Shown here piece after piece: positions 30,856 to 40,765 of a stretch of 64,000 bases of DNA. Origin of the DNA: Rebecca billardiae RCC1528 (taxonomy: Eukaryota > Haptophyta); assembly GCA_965240325.2 (NCBI GenBank), contig OZ251224.1, forward strand, positions 62,001 through 126,000. The letters run 5' to 3'. The translations under genes were made by a program, and so were the position numbers. The notes under the pieces were generated by a model that saw only the letters and a list, made by a program, of their open reading frames with translations, was not told where the DNA came from and did no database searches. Numbering within the stretch: the stretch's first letter is position 1; every line of letters begins with the position of its first letter.

Positions 30856-32934
30856 TCACCCCTCCGAGTCCGCGCGCGCGGCGGCAGCGCCCGTCACCGC
30901 CGCCGCCTTTGGGTGCCGCGGCTCCCACCAGTAGGGCGTGCGCGCCAGCACGCGCGCGAGCGCCGGCTCGAACGCGTGGAGGGGCAGGCTCGGGTAGTCC
31001 GGGTCGAACGCCGCCTGGTCGTACGCCTCGCACCAGCGCGCGGTCGCGTCCCACCACGAGGCGTTGGGCGCGCGCGCGCGCAGGGCCTGCCGCGCCTCCC
31101 TGTCCCCGCCCACGTGGTGGTAGTAGTAGTACCCCTGGAAGACCTCGTGCTGCGCCAGCAGCCACGCGGCGGAGGGCGAGAGGTACGGCTCGAGCAGCGC
31201 GGACACGGCGCCGCCGTGGTTCTTGGACGCGAGGTTCTCCGTGGCGTCGTGCAGCAGCGAGGCGACCACCACCTCCTCCGACTCGCCGCCCCTGAGCGCG
31301 CGCGTCGCCGTCTGCAGCGCGTGCTCGAGCAAGTCCACGGGCGCGCCCAGGTACACGCCCCGCTGCGCGGTCAGCAGCCCGAGCAGCGTGCGCCCGAGGA
31401 CGGCGTCGACAGCGCCGCCGTACGCGCTGCCCATCGCGGCGAAGTCGGCGGCGGTGGCGGCGCCGAGGGCGCGCCACGCCGTCTGCGGCGCCACCGTGCC
31501 GTCCGGCCCGCCCGGCGCGCGCGCCAGCCGGCGCAGCCGCGCGTGCAGCCGCGCGGCCGCGCCGCGCTCGAGCGCGCACGCGCCGCCGTGCGCGCCGCCC
31601 GCCGGCTCGACTCGCCAGCCGCCGTCGGCGCGCGCGCGCATGAGGAGCACGCGCGCGGGGTCGTACGCCAGCACGTCCCCGGGCGCGAGCTGCACGCTGA
31701 TGCCCATCGACGCCTCGCGCGCAAGCTCGTCGAAGCGGCGGCGCGCGGCCTCGAGCGCGGCGCCGCCGGCCACCTCACCGCGCGCCGCTGCGGGGCCCGG
31801 CGCGGCACCGCCGCCGTCGGCCCGATCGGCGTCGTCGGCGCACGCGTGCGGGAAGTGCAGCCGGAGCACGCAGCGCGCGGCGCGGCAGCGCGCGGCACCC
31901 CGCGCCGCACCGGCGGGCATACCGTCCGCCGGCCTCAGCTCCACGCGCGGCGCGGGCACGCGCTGCTCCTCCGAGCCGCCCTCCAGCCCGGGGGCGCTCG
32001 GCGCGCCGCGCGCGCCTCCGTCCACGAGCGCGTCAAAGAGGTGCGGCGCCTCCGCGCCCAGCGCCTCGAGCAGCGCGAGCGCGTCCACGAGCCGCACGGG
32101 GCCCGGCGCAGCCTCGCCGGCGTGGACCAGCGCAAAGTCGGGCGCGCGCGGCGCCGAGGCTTGGGCCGGGGCCGGCGCCTCCCCGGGCTGCGCCGCCGCG
32201 GCCGCGTGCGCTGCGGGCCGCGGCTCGGCGGGGTGCGCGCGCGCCGGGCGGTGGTGGTCGGCGGCGCTGCCGTCGGCGTCGGCAGCCGCGCGCGCGTCGA
32301 GCTGGGCATCCCGCTCCGCCGGGTGCACGCTCGAGAGCGCGCGCGACACCCGCGCGCACTCGCCCTCGCCGTGCGGCGTGCGCCGCAGCAGCACCAGCCC
32401 GGAGCCGAACAGGCGGCCGAGCGCGTGCCGGCGGCGCGGCCACAGGGGCGCGGCGCCGAGCCGCGGGTCGAGGAGCTCGGCGTAATCCACTTCGGGTGGC
32501 GCGCTCAGGTTGGACGTCCACAGCGTGAGCGGCGGCGGCACGGGCTCATCCAGCTGCCCCAGCGCCGCCGATGCGCGCGCGGCTCCGTCGGCCTCGCCCT
32601 CGGCCGCGCGGTACCGAGCGCCCAGCTCGTCGATGCGCAGCGCGAGCGAGAGGCCGTCCGCGAAGCGCACGCGCAGCACCGAGCCCTCCTCCGCGGGCGA
32701 AGGCGGCTCCACGCTCGCGTCGACGATGGGCGCGTGCGCGCGGCACTGCGCTGCGGGCTGCTCGGACCCACCGGTCGTGTGCGCGCAGCCCTCGCGCAGC
32801 CAGTCCGCGCCCAGCCAGCCGGAGAGGGCGGGCGCGTCGAGGAGTAGGCCGAGGCCGTCGGTGGCCACCGACACCGACGCGTGCGCGTCCGCGCCCAGCG
32901 CGAGCGGCAGCAGCAGCATGGCGTGTGCCCACAT
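30856..32934 (-). CDS. Degenerate GBBH/TauD-like domain fused to a PhnZ-type HD-domain oxygenase
   Basis: Single exon, 692 residues. Residues 38-105 match the small N-terminal domain of gamma-butyrobetaine-hydroxylase-type enzymes (WLREGC at 45-50, LRVRFADGLSLALRIDEL). Residues ~148-440 match the Fe(II)/2-oxoglutarate fold (VDYAELLD, GSGLVLLRRTP, VRLVDALALLEAL, ISVQLAPGDVLAYDPARVLL). The distal iron ligand is lost: family RVLHGR is RVLLMR (428-433), and no HxD is visible. Residues ~525-665 form an HD domain like PhnZ/TmpB diiron oxygenases with ligands conserved: LEHALQ (H538), LLHD (H562, D563), NHGGA (H573), QHEVF (H596), AYDQAA (D639). PhnY-PhnZ and TmpA-TmpB pairs oxidise organophosphonates to release phosphate or amino acid; here the two halves are fused. 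A weak signal-like N-terminus (MLLLPLALGADAHA) is present. 30381-30855 and 32935-33210 hold no gene. Confidence 0.75.
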   Translation of the reverse strand: MWAHAMLLLPLALGADAHASVSVATDGLGLLLDAPALSGWLGADWLREGCAHTTGGSEQPAAQCRAHAPIVDASVEPPSPAEEGSVLRVRFADGLSLALRIDELGARYRAAEGEADGAARASAALGQLDEPVPPPLTLWTSNLSAPPEVDYAELLDPRLGAAPLWPRRRHALGRLFGSGLVLLRRTPHGEGECARVSRALSSVHPAERDAQLDARAAADADGSAADHHRPARAHPAEPRPAAHAAAAAQPGEAPAPAQASAPRAPDFALVHAGEAAPGPVRLVDALALLEALGAEAPHLFDALVDGGARGAPSAPGLEGGSEEQRVPAPRVELRPADGMPAGAARGAARCRAARCVLRLHFPHACADDADRADGGGAAPGPAAARGEVAGGAALEAARRRFDELAREASMGISVQLAPGDVLAYDPARVLLMRARADGGWRVEPAGGAHGGACALERGAAARLHARLRRLARAPGGPDGTVAPQTAWRALGAATAADFAAMGSAYGGAVDAVLGRTLLGLLTAQRGVYLGAPVDLLEHALQTATRALRGGESEEVVVASLLHDATENLASKNHGGAVSALLEPYLSPSAAWLLAQHEVFQGYYYYHHVGGDREARQALRARAPNASWWDATARWCEAYDQAAFDPDYPSLPLHAFEPALARVLARTPYWWEPRHPKAAAVTGAAAARADSEG

Positions 32935-33210
32935 GGCGGCCGGGCCGGGGGGGCACGGACGCGGGGGACGTCGTGCAGGATCACGGTACAGGTCGCTGCT
33001 TCAACTTTCGGACCCGATTGCTGTTCACTTTTTGTGCACGATGGCGGCGGCGCCCCCGGGGGTCTGCGGCGCTCCTCTGGCGGCACCCCCAGGGTGTGCC
33101 TGAGGTACAACCCAGCGGCTATGTACCATTTAGACGACTTTGTTCCACTACCATGTGCCCCACGGACGCCACGGGGTCCACGACGGGGCCGCCGACGGCA
33201 TGCTTCAACT

Positions 33211-33644
33211 TTCGGACCCGCGGGCTCTCAGCGCGCGCGCCGAGTCAGAGCCGCTGCCTGGTGAGCCGTGTGAGTCGGGCTAACGGCATCATGCATTCTA
33301 GACATAACATACATGCAGTAGACCACCTCAGGAACGGACGAACATGCTCACTCAGCTTCCGCGCTAGCCGCCCAGACGGCAGCTGCGGCTGCGCCGCCGC
33401 GGGCACCGTCGACCACTAGTTCGGACCGCATGCTCTCAGCATGCACGCGGAGTCTGCTAGCAGCTGCGGCCTGGTAGGCCATTTGAGTCGGGCTGACGGC
33501 ATCATACATTCCAGACATCACGTGCGTGTAGCAGCCAACCCCAGGGGCAGGTAAGCATGCTCACCAGGCGACTGTCGATGTCAGCTCCAGACCCTGCGCC
33601 GCGGGCACCGTCCGGCGTTCGCCGTCGACGTCGACCTGGTGAAC
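33211..33644. repeat. Diverged tandem duplication, about 209 bp and 225 bp spacing
   Basis: TTCGGACC starts near-homologous blocks at 33211 and 33420, and the beginning of a third at 33645. Shared pieces include GAGTCGGGCT, ACGGCATCAT and CCGCGGGCACCGTC. A related TGCTTCAACTTTCGGACCCG also occurs at 32998. The copies are old, with many substitutions. Confidence 0.65.
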
Positions 33645-34164
33645 TTTCGGACCGCCGGCCAGCACGCGCACGCGCCGCCTCCGCCTCCTTCTGCGCAGTT
33701 CGCGCGGCCTTCTTCTGGTTGAATTCCCGCAACGACCACGAGTCATTCTGGCCATCATTGAGCCGCATGTTGTCCGGCTTCGGCGCGGCGACCTCTACGG
33801 CGTGCACAGGAAGGATACCGAGCTGGTCGGCGAGCTCAGCCGCGTCGAACCTCACCGCCTCAGCCTAGCGCACGTCATCAAGTTCGGCCTCGTGCTGCTC
33901 ATGAAGGCGCGCGAGCTTGGCGGCCTGGCGTGCCGACTACTGCTTGGCAAGCTTAACGTTGGCGCGGAAGGCTGGAGCAGTCTTCCAGCGCATCCCCGCC
34001 GGCGTGGCTGTGAACACACTCAACTTCGATGATGAGAGCGCGCCAGAGGGCTCGTTGTCGTCGGCCGAGCACGCAGCCGCGCGCCCCAACACCACCGCAT
34101 GGCAGCCGCCTTCTGGGCAACTACCGCGCGCTATATCTTGTAGGTTTCCGCTTTCGCGCCTCAA
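33502..34164 (-). pseudogene. Decayed open frame with two in-frame TAG stops
   Basis: Reading one frame from 34164 to 33502 gives protein-like sequence broken by TAG at 33937-33939 and 33865-33867. The pieces are: SKLSVFTATPAGMRWKTAPA... to KLAKQ; the helix QAAKLARLHEQHEAELDDV; then RFDAAELADQLGILPVHAVE, PDNMRLNDGQNDSW and the Lys/Glu/Ala-rich REFNQKKAARTAQKEAEAAR. The uniform character across the stops suggests a former gene or element fragment. Two short introns could also remove the stops, but no good GT-AG pairs stand out. The family is not recognised. Confidence 0.4.
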
Positions 34165-34835
34165 CTGAGTACGGCTTGACGCCCTTAGCCGCCTTCATCG
34201 AGGCGCTAGCGCTGGGCCCGGCCGGCGCGCACAGCGTAAGCGCGGGCGTACCGATCAGCGCAGCGCCTGAGCTGCGAGCGGCCGAGGACGATGCCAGCAG
34301 GCACCGCGACCCGACTGGTAACGTATAGTGACGGGCACGTCACCCCACGCGCCGACAGGCTGCTCAGCCCTGCCGCGGCGCGCCCGCCACGCACCCGCCG
34401 ATGAGCGAGCCACTGTCGCCATCGCCCGGGTCCGAAAAACGAAGCAGTCCGAAAAATTAACGACGAAGCAGCGACCTGTACCATAGGCCAGTACTGCGCC
34501 GGTCTGTTTTGTGGCGGTGTCTTTGTGCAGTGTTGGATGGCGTTAATCACGCCTTAACCAAGCAGTGTGCACGTTAAATCATAGTAAACTGTATCCATAG
34601 TATACCCTTGTTCTTTTTGGCAGTCCTACAGTGTACAGTCCCCGCCTTTGGCGTCCCCACACTTGCAGTCAGTGCACTCAGTGCTTTGCTGACAGTCGTG
34701 GGGTACATACTGCATACGGGCGTACAGTAGTCATCGGTACGGCAGGCGGCAGCTGAGCTCGATGCGCGCGTGGGTGAGCCTGGCACCGGCGACGGACACG
34801 GGGCAGAGGACGGGGCGCGACTTCGGCAACGCTCA

Positions 34836-36062
34836 TCAGCAGGACGTCGCGACCACCGCCACATGGCGCCGCGGCACGCGCCCAGCGGTGGTGACGAGGG
34901 CAGCGAAGAGCGCGGCAAAGGCGCCAAACACGGCCACTGCGGCTGCAAACTTCGGCACGTCGGGCCCGGCGATGGCCTCCGCCTCTTCGTCGTCTGCGAG
35001 TGCGCGCCCGCGCTGGGCACCCCGGCGGAAGAGCGTACGCACCGCCTGGCAAGTGGCAGCGGCAGCATCAGGAGGAAAAAAGGAGGCCGGGGAGGGGCGG
35101 GATGGAGGAGGGAGCGTGAGAGGAGCGCCTCGGACGGCGCACAGTACGGACGCGGGCGACGCTGGGTGGGTGGGCGTGTGCGCACGCGGGTGGTGCGCAT
35201 GCGCCGCCGCGTGCCAGGGCGCGCATGCGTGCGCGCACCGCAAAGAAGCACGCCGCCCCGCAGATCGGCCCCTCCTCCTCCGGGCAGGGCGCGAGCTGCG
35301 TGTACCCTTGGTGTACCCGCCAAGCGACAGCTGCCGGTCCTGCGAGCTGCTGCACGGCGCGCTCAGGCAGTACGAGCCGTAAGTGATGTCGAAGGACGAG
35401 GTGGGCTTGCCGAAGGAGAGGACGATTGCCGCCTTCTTCTGCTGGTTGGACAGCTTGTTCAGGTCGGAAGGCGACCCATCGAGCGCCTCGCCGTTGCTGC
35501 CGACAAAGAGGTCGCCCGCCGAGCACACGTCTGCAGCCACGCCCGTCGTCGCCTCGGTGACGGGCACAACGCGCAGGGCGGTGGGCTGGAAGCGGGTGTA
35601 GCTCACGCGCTTGGACTCCCACTTGTGCACGCAGGCGTACTCCGTGGTGCCGGTGCTGCTGCTCGCGTCGACGTCGAAGAGCGTGATCGAGAAGCCGGGC
35701 ACCTCGAGCGCATCCGTCGTGCCGCTGCGCACAAAGCTCAGCCGGAACTTGACCCACTCCTGGGGGTCGACCTCGAAGTCGAGCTTGCCGGGCGTGGTGT
35801 CGACCTCGGCGAAGTCGAGCGAGCCCGGCTCGGTGCGGTCGACGCCCGTCGTGATGACGTCGAACGACTGCCCCTTGTAACTCCCGGCTCGGCCGGCGAC
35901 AAGCTGGCCGCCGCTTACAATGTCGTTGCGCTCCTCCGTCGCGCGGGCGAGGTCGAAGACGACCTCGTCCCCACACGGCTGCGGCGGAGCGCCCGCCACG
36001 CTGCTCACGAGGAGGAGCGGGGCGACGAGCAGCGCCGCCTTTGCGTCCATCGCCCACGCCAT
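34836..36062 (-). CDS. Type I membrane protein of unknown function, frameshifted by an 11-bp duplication
   Basis: Exon 1 is 36062-35239 and exon 2 is 35045-34836, with a 193-nt phase-0 intron. A signal peptide (KAALLVAPLLLVSSVAGA) precedes an extracellular domain of normal composition (DEVVFDLARATEERNDIVSG, EWVKFRLSFVRSG, VPGFSITLFDVDAS, ITYGSYCLSAPCSS), then a C-terminal membrane span (FAAAVAVFGAFAALFAALV) and a short basic tail. Start alternatives are the Met codons at 36062 and 36050. At 35300-35318 the forward strand carries GTGTACCC twice, 11 bp apart. Exon 1 is 824 nt, two over a multiple of three; removing one 11-bp unit gives 813 nt and joins LSLGGYTQLAPCPEEEG cleanly to the splice site. 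The allele is either frameshifted or mis-assembled. No family recognised. Confidence 0.6.
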   Translation of the reverse strand: MAWAMDAKAALLVAPLLLVSSVAGAPPQPCGDEVVFDLARATEERNDIVSGGQLVAGRAGSYKGQSFDVITTGVDRTEPGSLDFAEVDTTPGKLDFEVDPQEWVKFRLSFVRSGTTDALEVPGFSITLFDVDASSSTGTTEYACVHKWESKRVSYTRFQPTALRVVPVTEATTGVAADVCSAGDLFVGSNGEALDGSPSDLNKLSNQQKKAAIVLSFGKPTSSFDITYGSYCLSAPCSSSQDRQLSLGGYTKGTRSSRPARRRRGRSAGRRASLRCAHACAPWHAAAHAHHPRAHTPTHPASPASVLCAVRGAPLTLPPPSRPSPASFFPPDAAAATCQAVRTLFRRGAQRGRALADDEEAEAIAGPDVPKFAAAVAVFGAFAALFAALVTTAGRVPRRHVAVVATSC

Positions 36063-36432
36063 CGCACTTGGAGGCGCCTGCCCGCACGGTGGTGGTGGGT
36101 CAAGCGGTCTCGTTGGTAACACTGCCCACCCACCCGATCGCGACGCGCCGGCGTGGGCCGCGCCCAGGCATTTCGGCTCCGTCGTCGGCTGTCTATCTAT
36201 CAACCACCGCCACTGGGAACCTGTCTTGATGGTTGTATAACCGCTCGGTTATGCGGGTATAACTCACCGGTAGCCCTCATGAGGGCGGGCTGGTGCGTGT
36301 GCGTCGGCGGTAGGCCGCCCTCAGCCCTCGCTCTCTCCACTCGTGCACCTGCCCTGCTTGCTGCCAACGCGCGATCGGGCTGTCTGTCGCTTCTGCTCGC
36401 TGCGAGGGCACCTCGGACCCCTCCGGGTGCTC

Positions 36433-36752
36433 TCTGCTTTCGATGGGGGCGCCTCGGAACCGCTTCGAGGCGTCCCCGTCTGCAATCGTCCCATGCTCTG
36501 CTTTCGATGGGGGCGCCTCGGAACCGCTTCGGGGCGTCCCCGTCTGCAATCTTCTCATGCTCTGCTTTCGATGGGGGCGCCTCGGAACCGCTTCGGGGCG
36601 TCCCCGTCTGCAATCTTCTCATGCTCTGCTTTCGATGGGGGCGCCTCGGAACCGCTTCGAGGCGTCCCCGTCTGCAATCTCCGCATGCTCTGCTTTCGAT
36701 GGGGGCGCCTCGGAACCGCTCCCAGGCGTCCCCGTCTGCAATCTTCTCACGC
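36433..36752 (+). repeat. 64-bp satellite array 1, five units
   Basis: Units start at TCTGCTTTCGATGGGGGCGC at 36433, 36497, 36561, 36625 and 36689. Each contains a 12-bp stem: GGGGGCGCCTCG, loop GAACCGCTT, then CGAGGCGTCCCC. Some units have CGGGGCG in the second arm, which keeps pairing by a G-U wobble in RNA. The fifth unit has CTCCCAGGCG and a shorter stem. Confidence 0.9.
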
Positions 36753-38873
36753 TTCGCAGTCTCGCTTGCCTTCATCGCCTGGCGGGTGGGTGCTGCTCTC
36801 TCCTTCTCTGCCGCCTCCTCCGTGCAGTCTGCAGTGCACTGCTGTGTGTGGGGATGCGACCTGCTACCTTATCTGACGCTACGCGTGCGCGTGCGTGTCT
36901 CGCGCCTGCTTCCCGCCTGCGCCGCCGCCGCCGCGCATGTCTTTGTGCCTACTCGTCGCAATTACCGTCGGGTTCGTCCTCACACAATCCTGCGGGGAGC
37001 CCCTCTGGGCCTCGGCCGCCTTCGGTCCTCGCGCTACCCCTTCGGCGGCCTCGGCCTCTTCGGGCCCCCGGCCACCACCCCTACGGGGTGTGGCATTCCA
37101 CACCTCCTTCTGGGTGGAGGCCCTCGAGGCCTCTGCCCCCTGCGGCGCCGCGCTCGGCCCAAACTTGCGTTGGGGGAGGGCGTCGGCTGCCAGCGCCTGC
37201 GGTCTATCTACGTGCTCCATCGAGTACTTCCTCTTCGGCGTCTAGGCGGTCGGCTTCTGTCGGCGTAGTTGCTCGAATGCATCGGCGAGTCCTTTCTGGT
37301 CGGCGTCGCATCCTGGACGGCTTCGGGGGTGTGACCTAGTCACCTCACGCGTTTATCAACGCGGCCCCCACCTCAATCTACTCTCATGTGGGTCTACCGA
37401 GTGAGTTATGGTTGTATAACCGCTCGGTTATGCGGGTATAACTCACCGGTAGCCCTCATGAGGGCGGGCTGGCAGCCCGGGTCCGGCTGCCCGAAGGTTT
37501 TCCGGTCGTCAAGCCGAGTCAGGCCCGGACAGGGGGTGGGCGCGGATCCGCGCAGTAGCTTGGCAAGCGATGCGCCTCTCTGCGCGCGCTCGCTGGCTGC
37601 ATCCGCGGCTCGGCGGCCGGCGTGGCTGCTGGGTCACCGCGGCGCTGGTGGCTGCCCCTCCTCTGGGAGTTGTTTCTCCCTGCCCTCCCACCCGGCTGGT
37701 TGCTGGGTGGGCATGGCCTGGGTGCGCGCGGTGTCGGGGGGGTGGAGGCCCTCGAGGCCTCTGCCCCCTGCGGCGCCGCGCTCGGCCCAAACTTGCGTTG
37801 GGGGAGGGCGTCGGCTGCCAGCGCCTGCGGTCTATCTGGGCCGAGCGCGGCGCCGCAGGGGGCAGAGGCCTCGAGGGCCTCCACCCCCCCCGACACCGCG
37901 CGCACCCAGGCCATGCCCACCCAGCAACCAGCCGGGTGGGAGGGCAGGGAGAAACAACTCCCAGAGGAGGGGCAGCCACCAGCGCCGCGGTGACCCAGCA
38001 GCCACGCCGGCCGCCGAGCCGCGGATGCAGCCAGCGAGCGCGCGCAGAGAGGCGCATCGCTTGCCAAGCTACTGCGCGGATCCGCGCCCACCCCCTGTCC
38101 GGGCCTGGCTCGGCTTGACGACCGGAAAACCTTCGGGCAGCCGGACCCGGGCTGCCAGCCCGCCCTCATGAGGGCTACCGGTGAGTTATACCCGCATAAC
38201 CGAGCGGTTATACAACCATAACTCACTCGGTAGACCCACATGAGAGTAGATTGAGGTGGGGGCCGCGTTGATAAACGCGTGAGGTGACTAGGTCACACCC
38301 CCGAAGCCGTCCAGGATGCGACGCCGACCAGAAAGGACTCGCCGATGCATTCGAGCAACTACGCCGACAGAAGCCGACCGCCTAGACGCCGAAGAGGAAG
38401 TACTCGATGGAGCACGTAGATAGACCGCAGGCGCTGGCAGCCGACGCCCTCCCCCAACGCAAGTTTGGGCCGAGCGCGGCGCCGCAGGGGGCAGAGGCCT
38501 CGAGGGCCTCCACCCAGAAGGAGGTGTGGAATGCCACACCCCGTAGGGGTGGTGGCCGGGGGCCCGAAGAGGCCGAGGCCGCCGAAGGGGTAGCGCGAGG
38601 ACCGAAGGCGGCCGAGGCCCAGAGGGGCTCCCCGCAGGATTGTGTGAGGACGAACCCGACGGTAAGTGCGACGAGTAGGCACAAAGACATGCGCGGCGGC
38701 GGCGGCGCAGGCGGGAAGCAGGCGCGAGACACGCACGCGCACGCGTAGCGTCAGATAAGGTAGCAGGTCGCATCCCCACACACAGCAGTGCACTGCAGAC
38801 TGCAGAGGAGGCGGCAGAGAAGGAGAGAGGAGCACCCACCCGCCAGGCGATGAAGGCAAGCGAGACTGCGAAG

Positions 38874-39193
38874 CGTGAGAAGATTGCAGACGGGGACGCC
38901 TGGGAGCGGTTCCGAGGCGCCCCCATCGAAAGCAGAGCATGCGGAGATTGCAGACGGGGACGCCTCGAAGCGGTTCCGAGGCGCCCCCATCGAAAGCAGA
39001 GCATGAGAAGATTGCAGATGGGGACGCCCCGAAGCGGTTCCGAGGCGCCCCCATCGAAAGCAGAGCATGAGAAGATTGCAGACGGGGACGCCCCGAAGCG
39101 GTTCCGAGGCGCCCCCATCGAAAGCAGAGCATGGGACGATTGCAGACGGGGACGCCTCGAAGCGGTTCCGAGGCGCCCCCATCGAAAGCAGAG
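38874..39193 (-). repeat. 64-bp satellite array 2, mirror copy
   Basis: Reverse-complement counterpart of the array at 36433-36752 in the right arm of the palindrome, again five units in the same order of variants. One unit differs by a single base (GATGGGG for GACGGGG near 39017). Confidence 0.9.
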
Positions 39194-39995
39194 AGCACCC
39201 GGAGGGGTCCGAGGTGCCCTCGCAGCGAGCAGAAGCGACAGACAGCCCGATCGCGCGTTGGCAGCAAGCAGGGCAGGTGCACGAGTGGAGAGAGCGAGGG
39301 CTGAGGGCGGCCTACCGCCGACGCACACGCACCTGGAAGAAACAACTCCCAGAGGAGGGGCAGCCACCAGCGCCGCGGTGACCCAGCAGCCACGCCGGCC
39401 GCCGAGCCGCGGATGCAGCCAGCGAGCGCGCGCAGAGAGGCGCATCGCTTGCCAAGCTACTGCGCGGATCCGCGCCCACCCCCTGTCCGGGCCTGGCTCG
39501 GCTTGACGACCGGAAAACCTTCGGGCAGCCGGACCCGGGCTGCCAGCCCGCCCTCATGAGGGCTACCGGTGAGTTATACCCGCATAACCGAGCGGTTATA
39601 CAACCATAACTCACCGGTAGCCCTCATGAGGGCGGGCTGGCAGCCAGGGTCCGGCTGCCTGGAGGTTTTCCGGTCGTAAAGCAGAGCCAGGCCCGGACTG
39701 GTGGGCGCGGGTCTGGATTCGCTCAGCAGCTCGGCAAGCGATGCGCGTCTGGGTGCGGCCGCGCTCGCTGGCTGCACCCGCTGCGCGGCGGCCGGCGTGG
39801 CTGCTCTGGTCACCGCTGCGCTGGTGGCTGCCCCTCCTCTGGGAGTTGTTTCTTCCAGGTGCGTGTGCGTCGGCGGTAGGCCGCCCTCAGCCCTCGCTCT
39901 CCCCACTCGTGCACCTGCCCTGCTTGCTGCCAACGCGCGATCGGGCTGTCTGTCGCTTCTCTCTGCGAGGGCACCTCGGACCCCTCCGGGTGCTC

Positions 39996-40321
39996 TCTGC
40001 TTTCGATGGGGGCGCCTCGGAGCCGCTTCGAGGCGTCCCCGTCTGCAATCTTCTCATGCTCTATCTGCTTTCGATGGGGGCGCCTCGGAACCGCTTCGAG
40101 GCGTCCCCGTCTGCAATCTATCTTCTCATGCTCTGCTTTCGATGGGGGCGCCTCGGAACCGCTTCGAGGCGTCCCCGTCTGCAATCTTCTCATGCTCTGC
40201 TTTCGATGGGGGCGCCTCGGAACCGCTTCGAGGCGTCCCCCGTCTGCAATCTTCTCATGCTCTGCTTTCGATGGGGGCGCCTCTGAACCGCTCCCAGGCG
40301 TCCCCGTCTGCAATCTTCTCA
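39996..40321 (+). repeat. 64-bp satellite array 3, five units with small insertions
   Basis: This has the same unit as arrays 1 and 2 but with extra bases between some units (TAT near 40061 and 40118) and a C insertion near 40240. The stem-loop core GGCGCCTCGGAACCGCTTCG is retained in most units. Confidence 0.85.
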
Positions 40322-40731
40322 CGTTTCGCAGTCTCGCTTGCCTTCATCGCCTGGCGTGGGTGCTGCTCTCTCCTTCTCTGCCGCCTCCTCTGCAGTCTGC
40401 CGTGCACTGCTGTGTGTGGGATGCGACCTGCTACCTTATCTGACGCTACGCGTGCGTGTCTCGCGCCTGCTTCCCGCCTGCGCCGCCGCCGCCGCGCATG
40501 TCTTCGTGCCCACTGTCGCATGCCGTCTGGATCGTCCTTACTCATACAATCCTGCGGGGAGCCCCTCTGGGCCTCTGCCGCCTTCGGTCCTCGCGCTACC
40601 CCTTCGGCGGCCTCGGCCTCTTCGGGCCCCCGGCCACCACCCCTGCGGGGTGTGGCATTCCACACCTCCTTCTGGGTGGAGGCCCTCGAGGCCTCTGCCT
40701 CCTGCGCCGCCGCGCTCTGCCCAAACTTGCG

Positions 40732-40733
<2 letters not shown>

Positions 40734-40764
<31 letters not shown>
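40734..40764. repeat. 31-nt poly-G tract
   Basis: An unbroken run of G replaces the GGGGGAGGGCG found at the same site in the other two copies of the element. It is either a homopolymer expansion or a sequencing artefact. Confidence 0.9.

Positions 40765-40765
<1 letters not shown>

Larger units (their letters stand above)
36229..39607. mobile_element. Giant inverted-repeat element
   Basis: The left arm (36229-37788) and right arm (37838-39607) are reverse complements separated by a 49-nt spacer (37789-37837). Both outer ends read ATGGTTGTATAACCGCTCGG inwards. The right arm has about 250 bp (39340-39560) that the left arm lacks at the matching place. Each arm is itself composite: a part with CAGCCCGGGTCCGGCTGCC and GGGAGTTGTTTC, and a part with a 64-bp satellite plus a Pro/Ala-biased stretch. 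No transposase or recombinase was recognised; the long frames on both strands are mirror images and show no domain. Confidence 0.85.

Noticed and set aside
36895-37245. Open frame in the palindrome with a Cys-rich start (MSRACFPPAPPPP) and a mirrored twin at 38382-38732
   Set aside because: The frame is open on several phases and both strands, shows no domain, and is disrupted in the third element copy; it is more likely noncoding element sequence.
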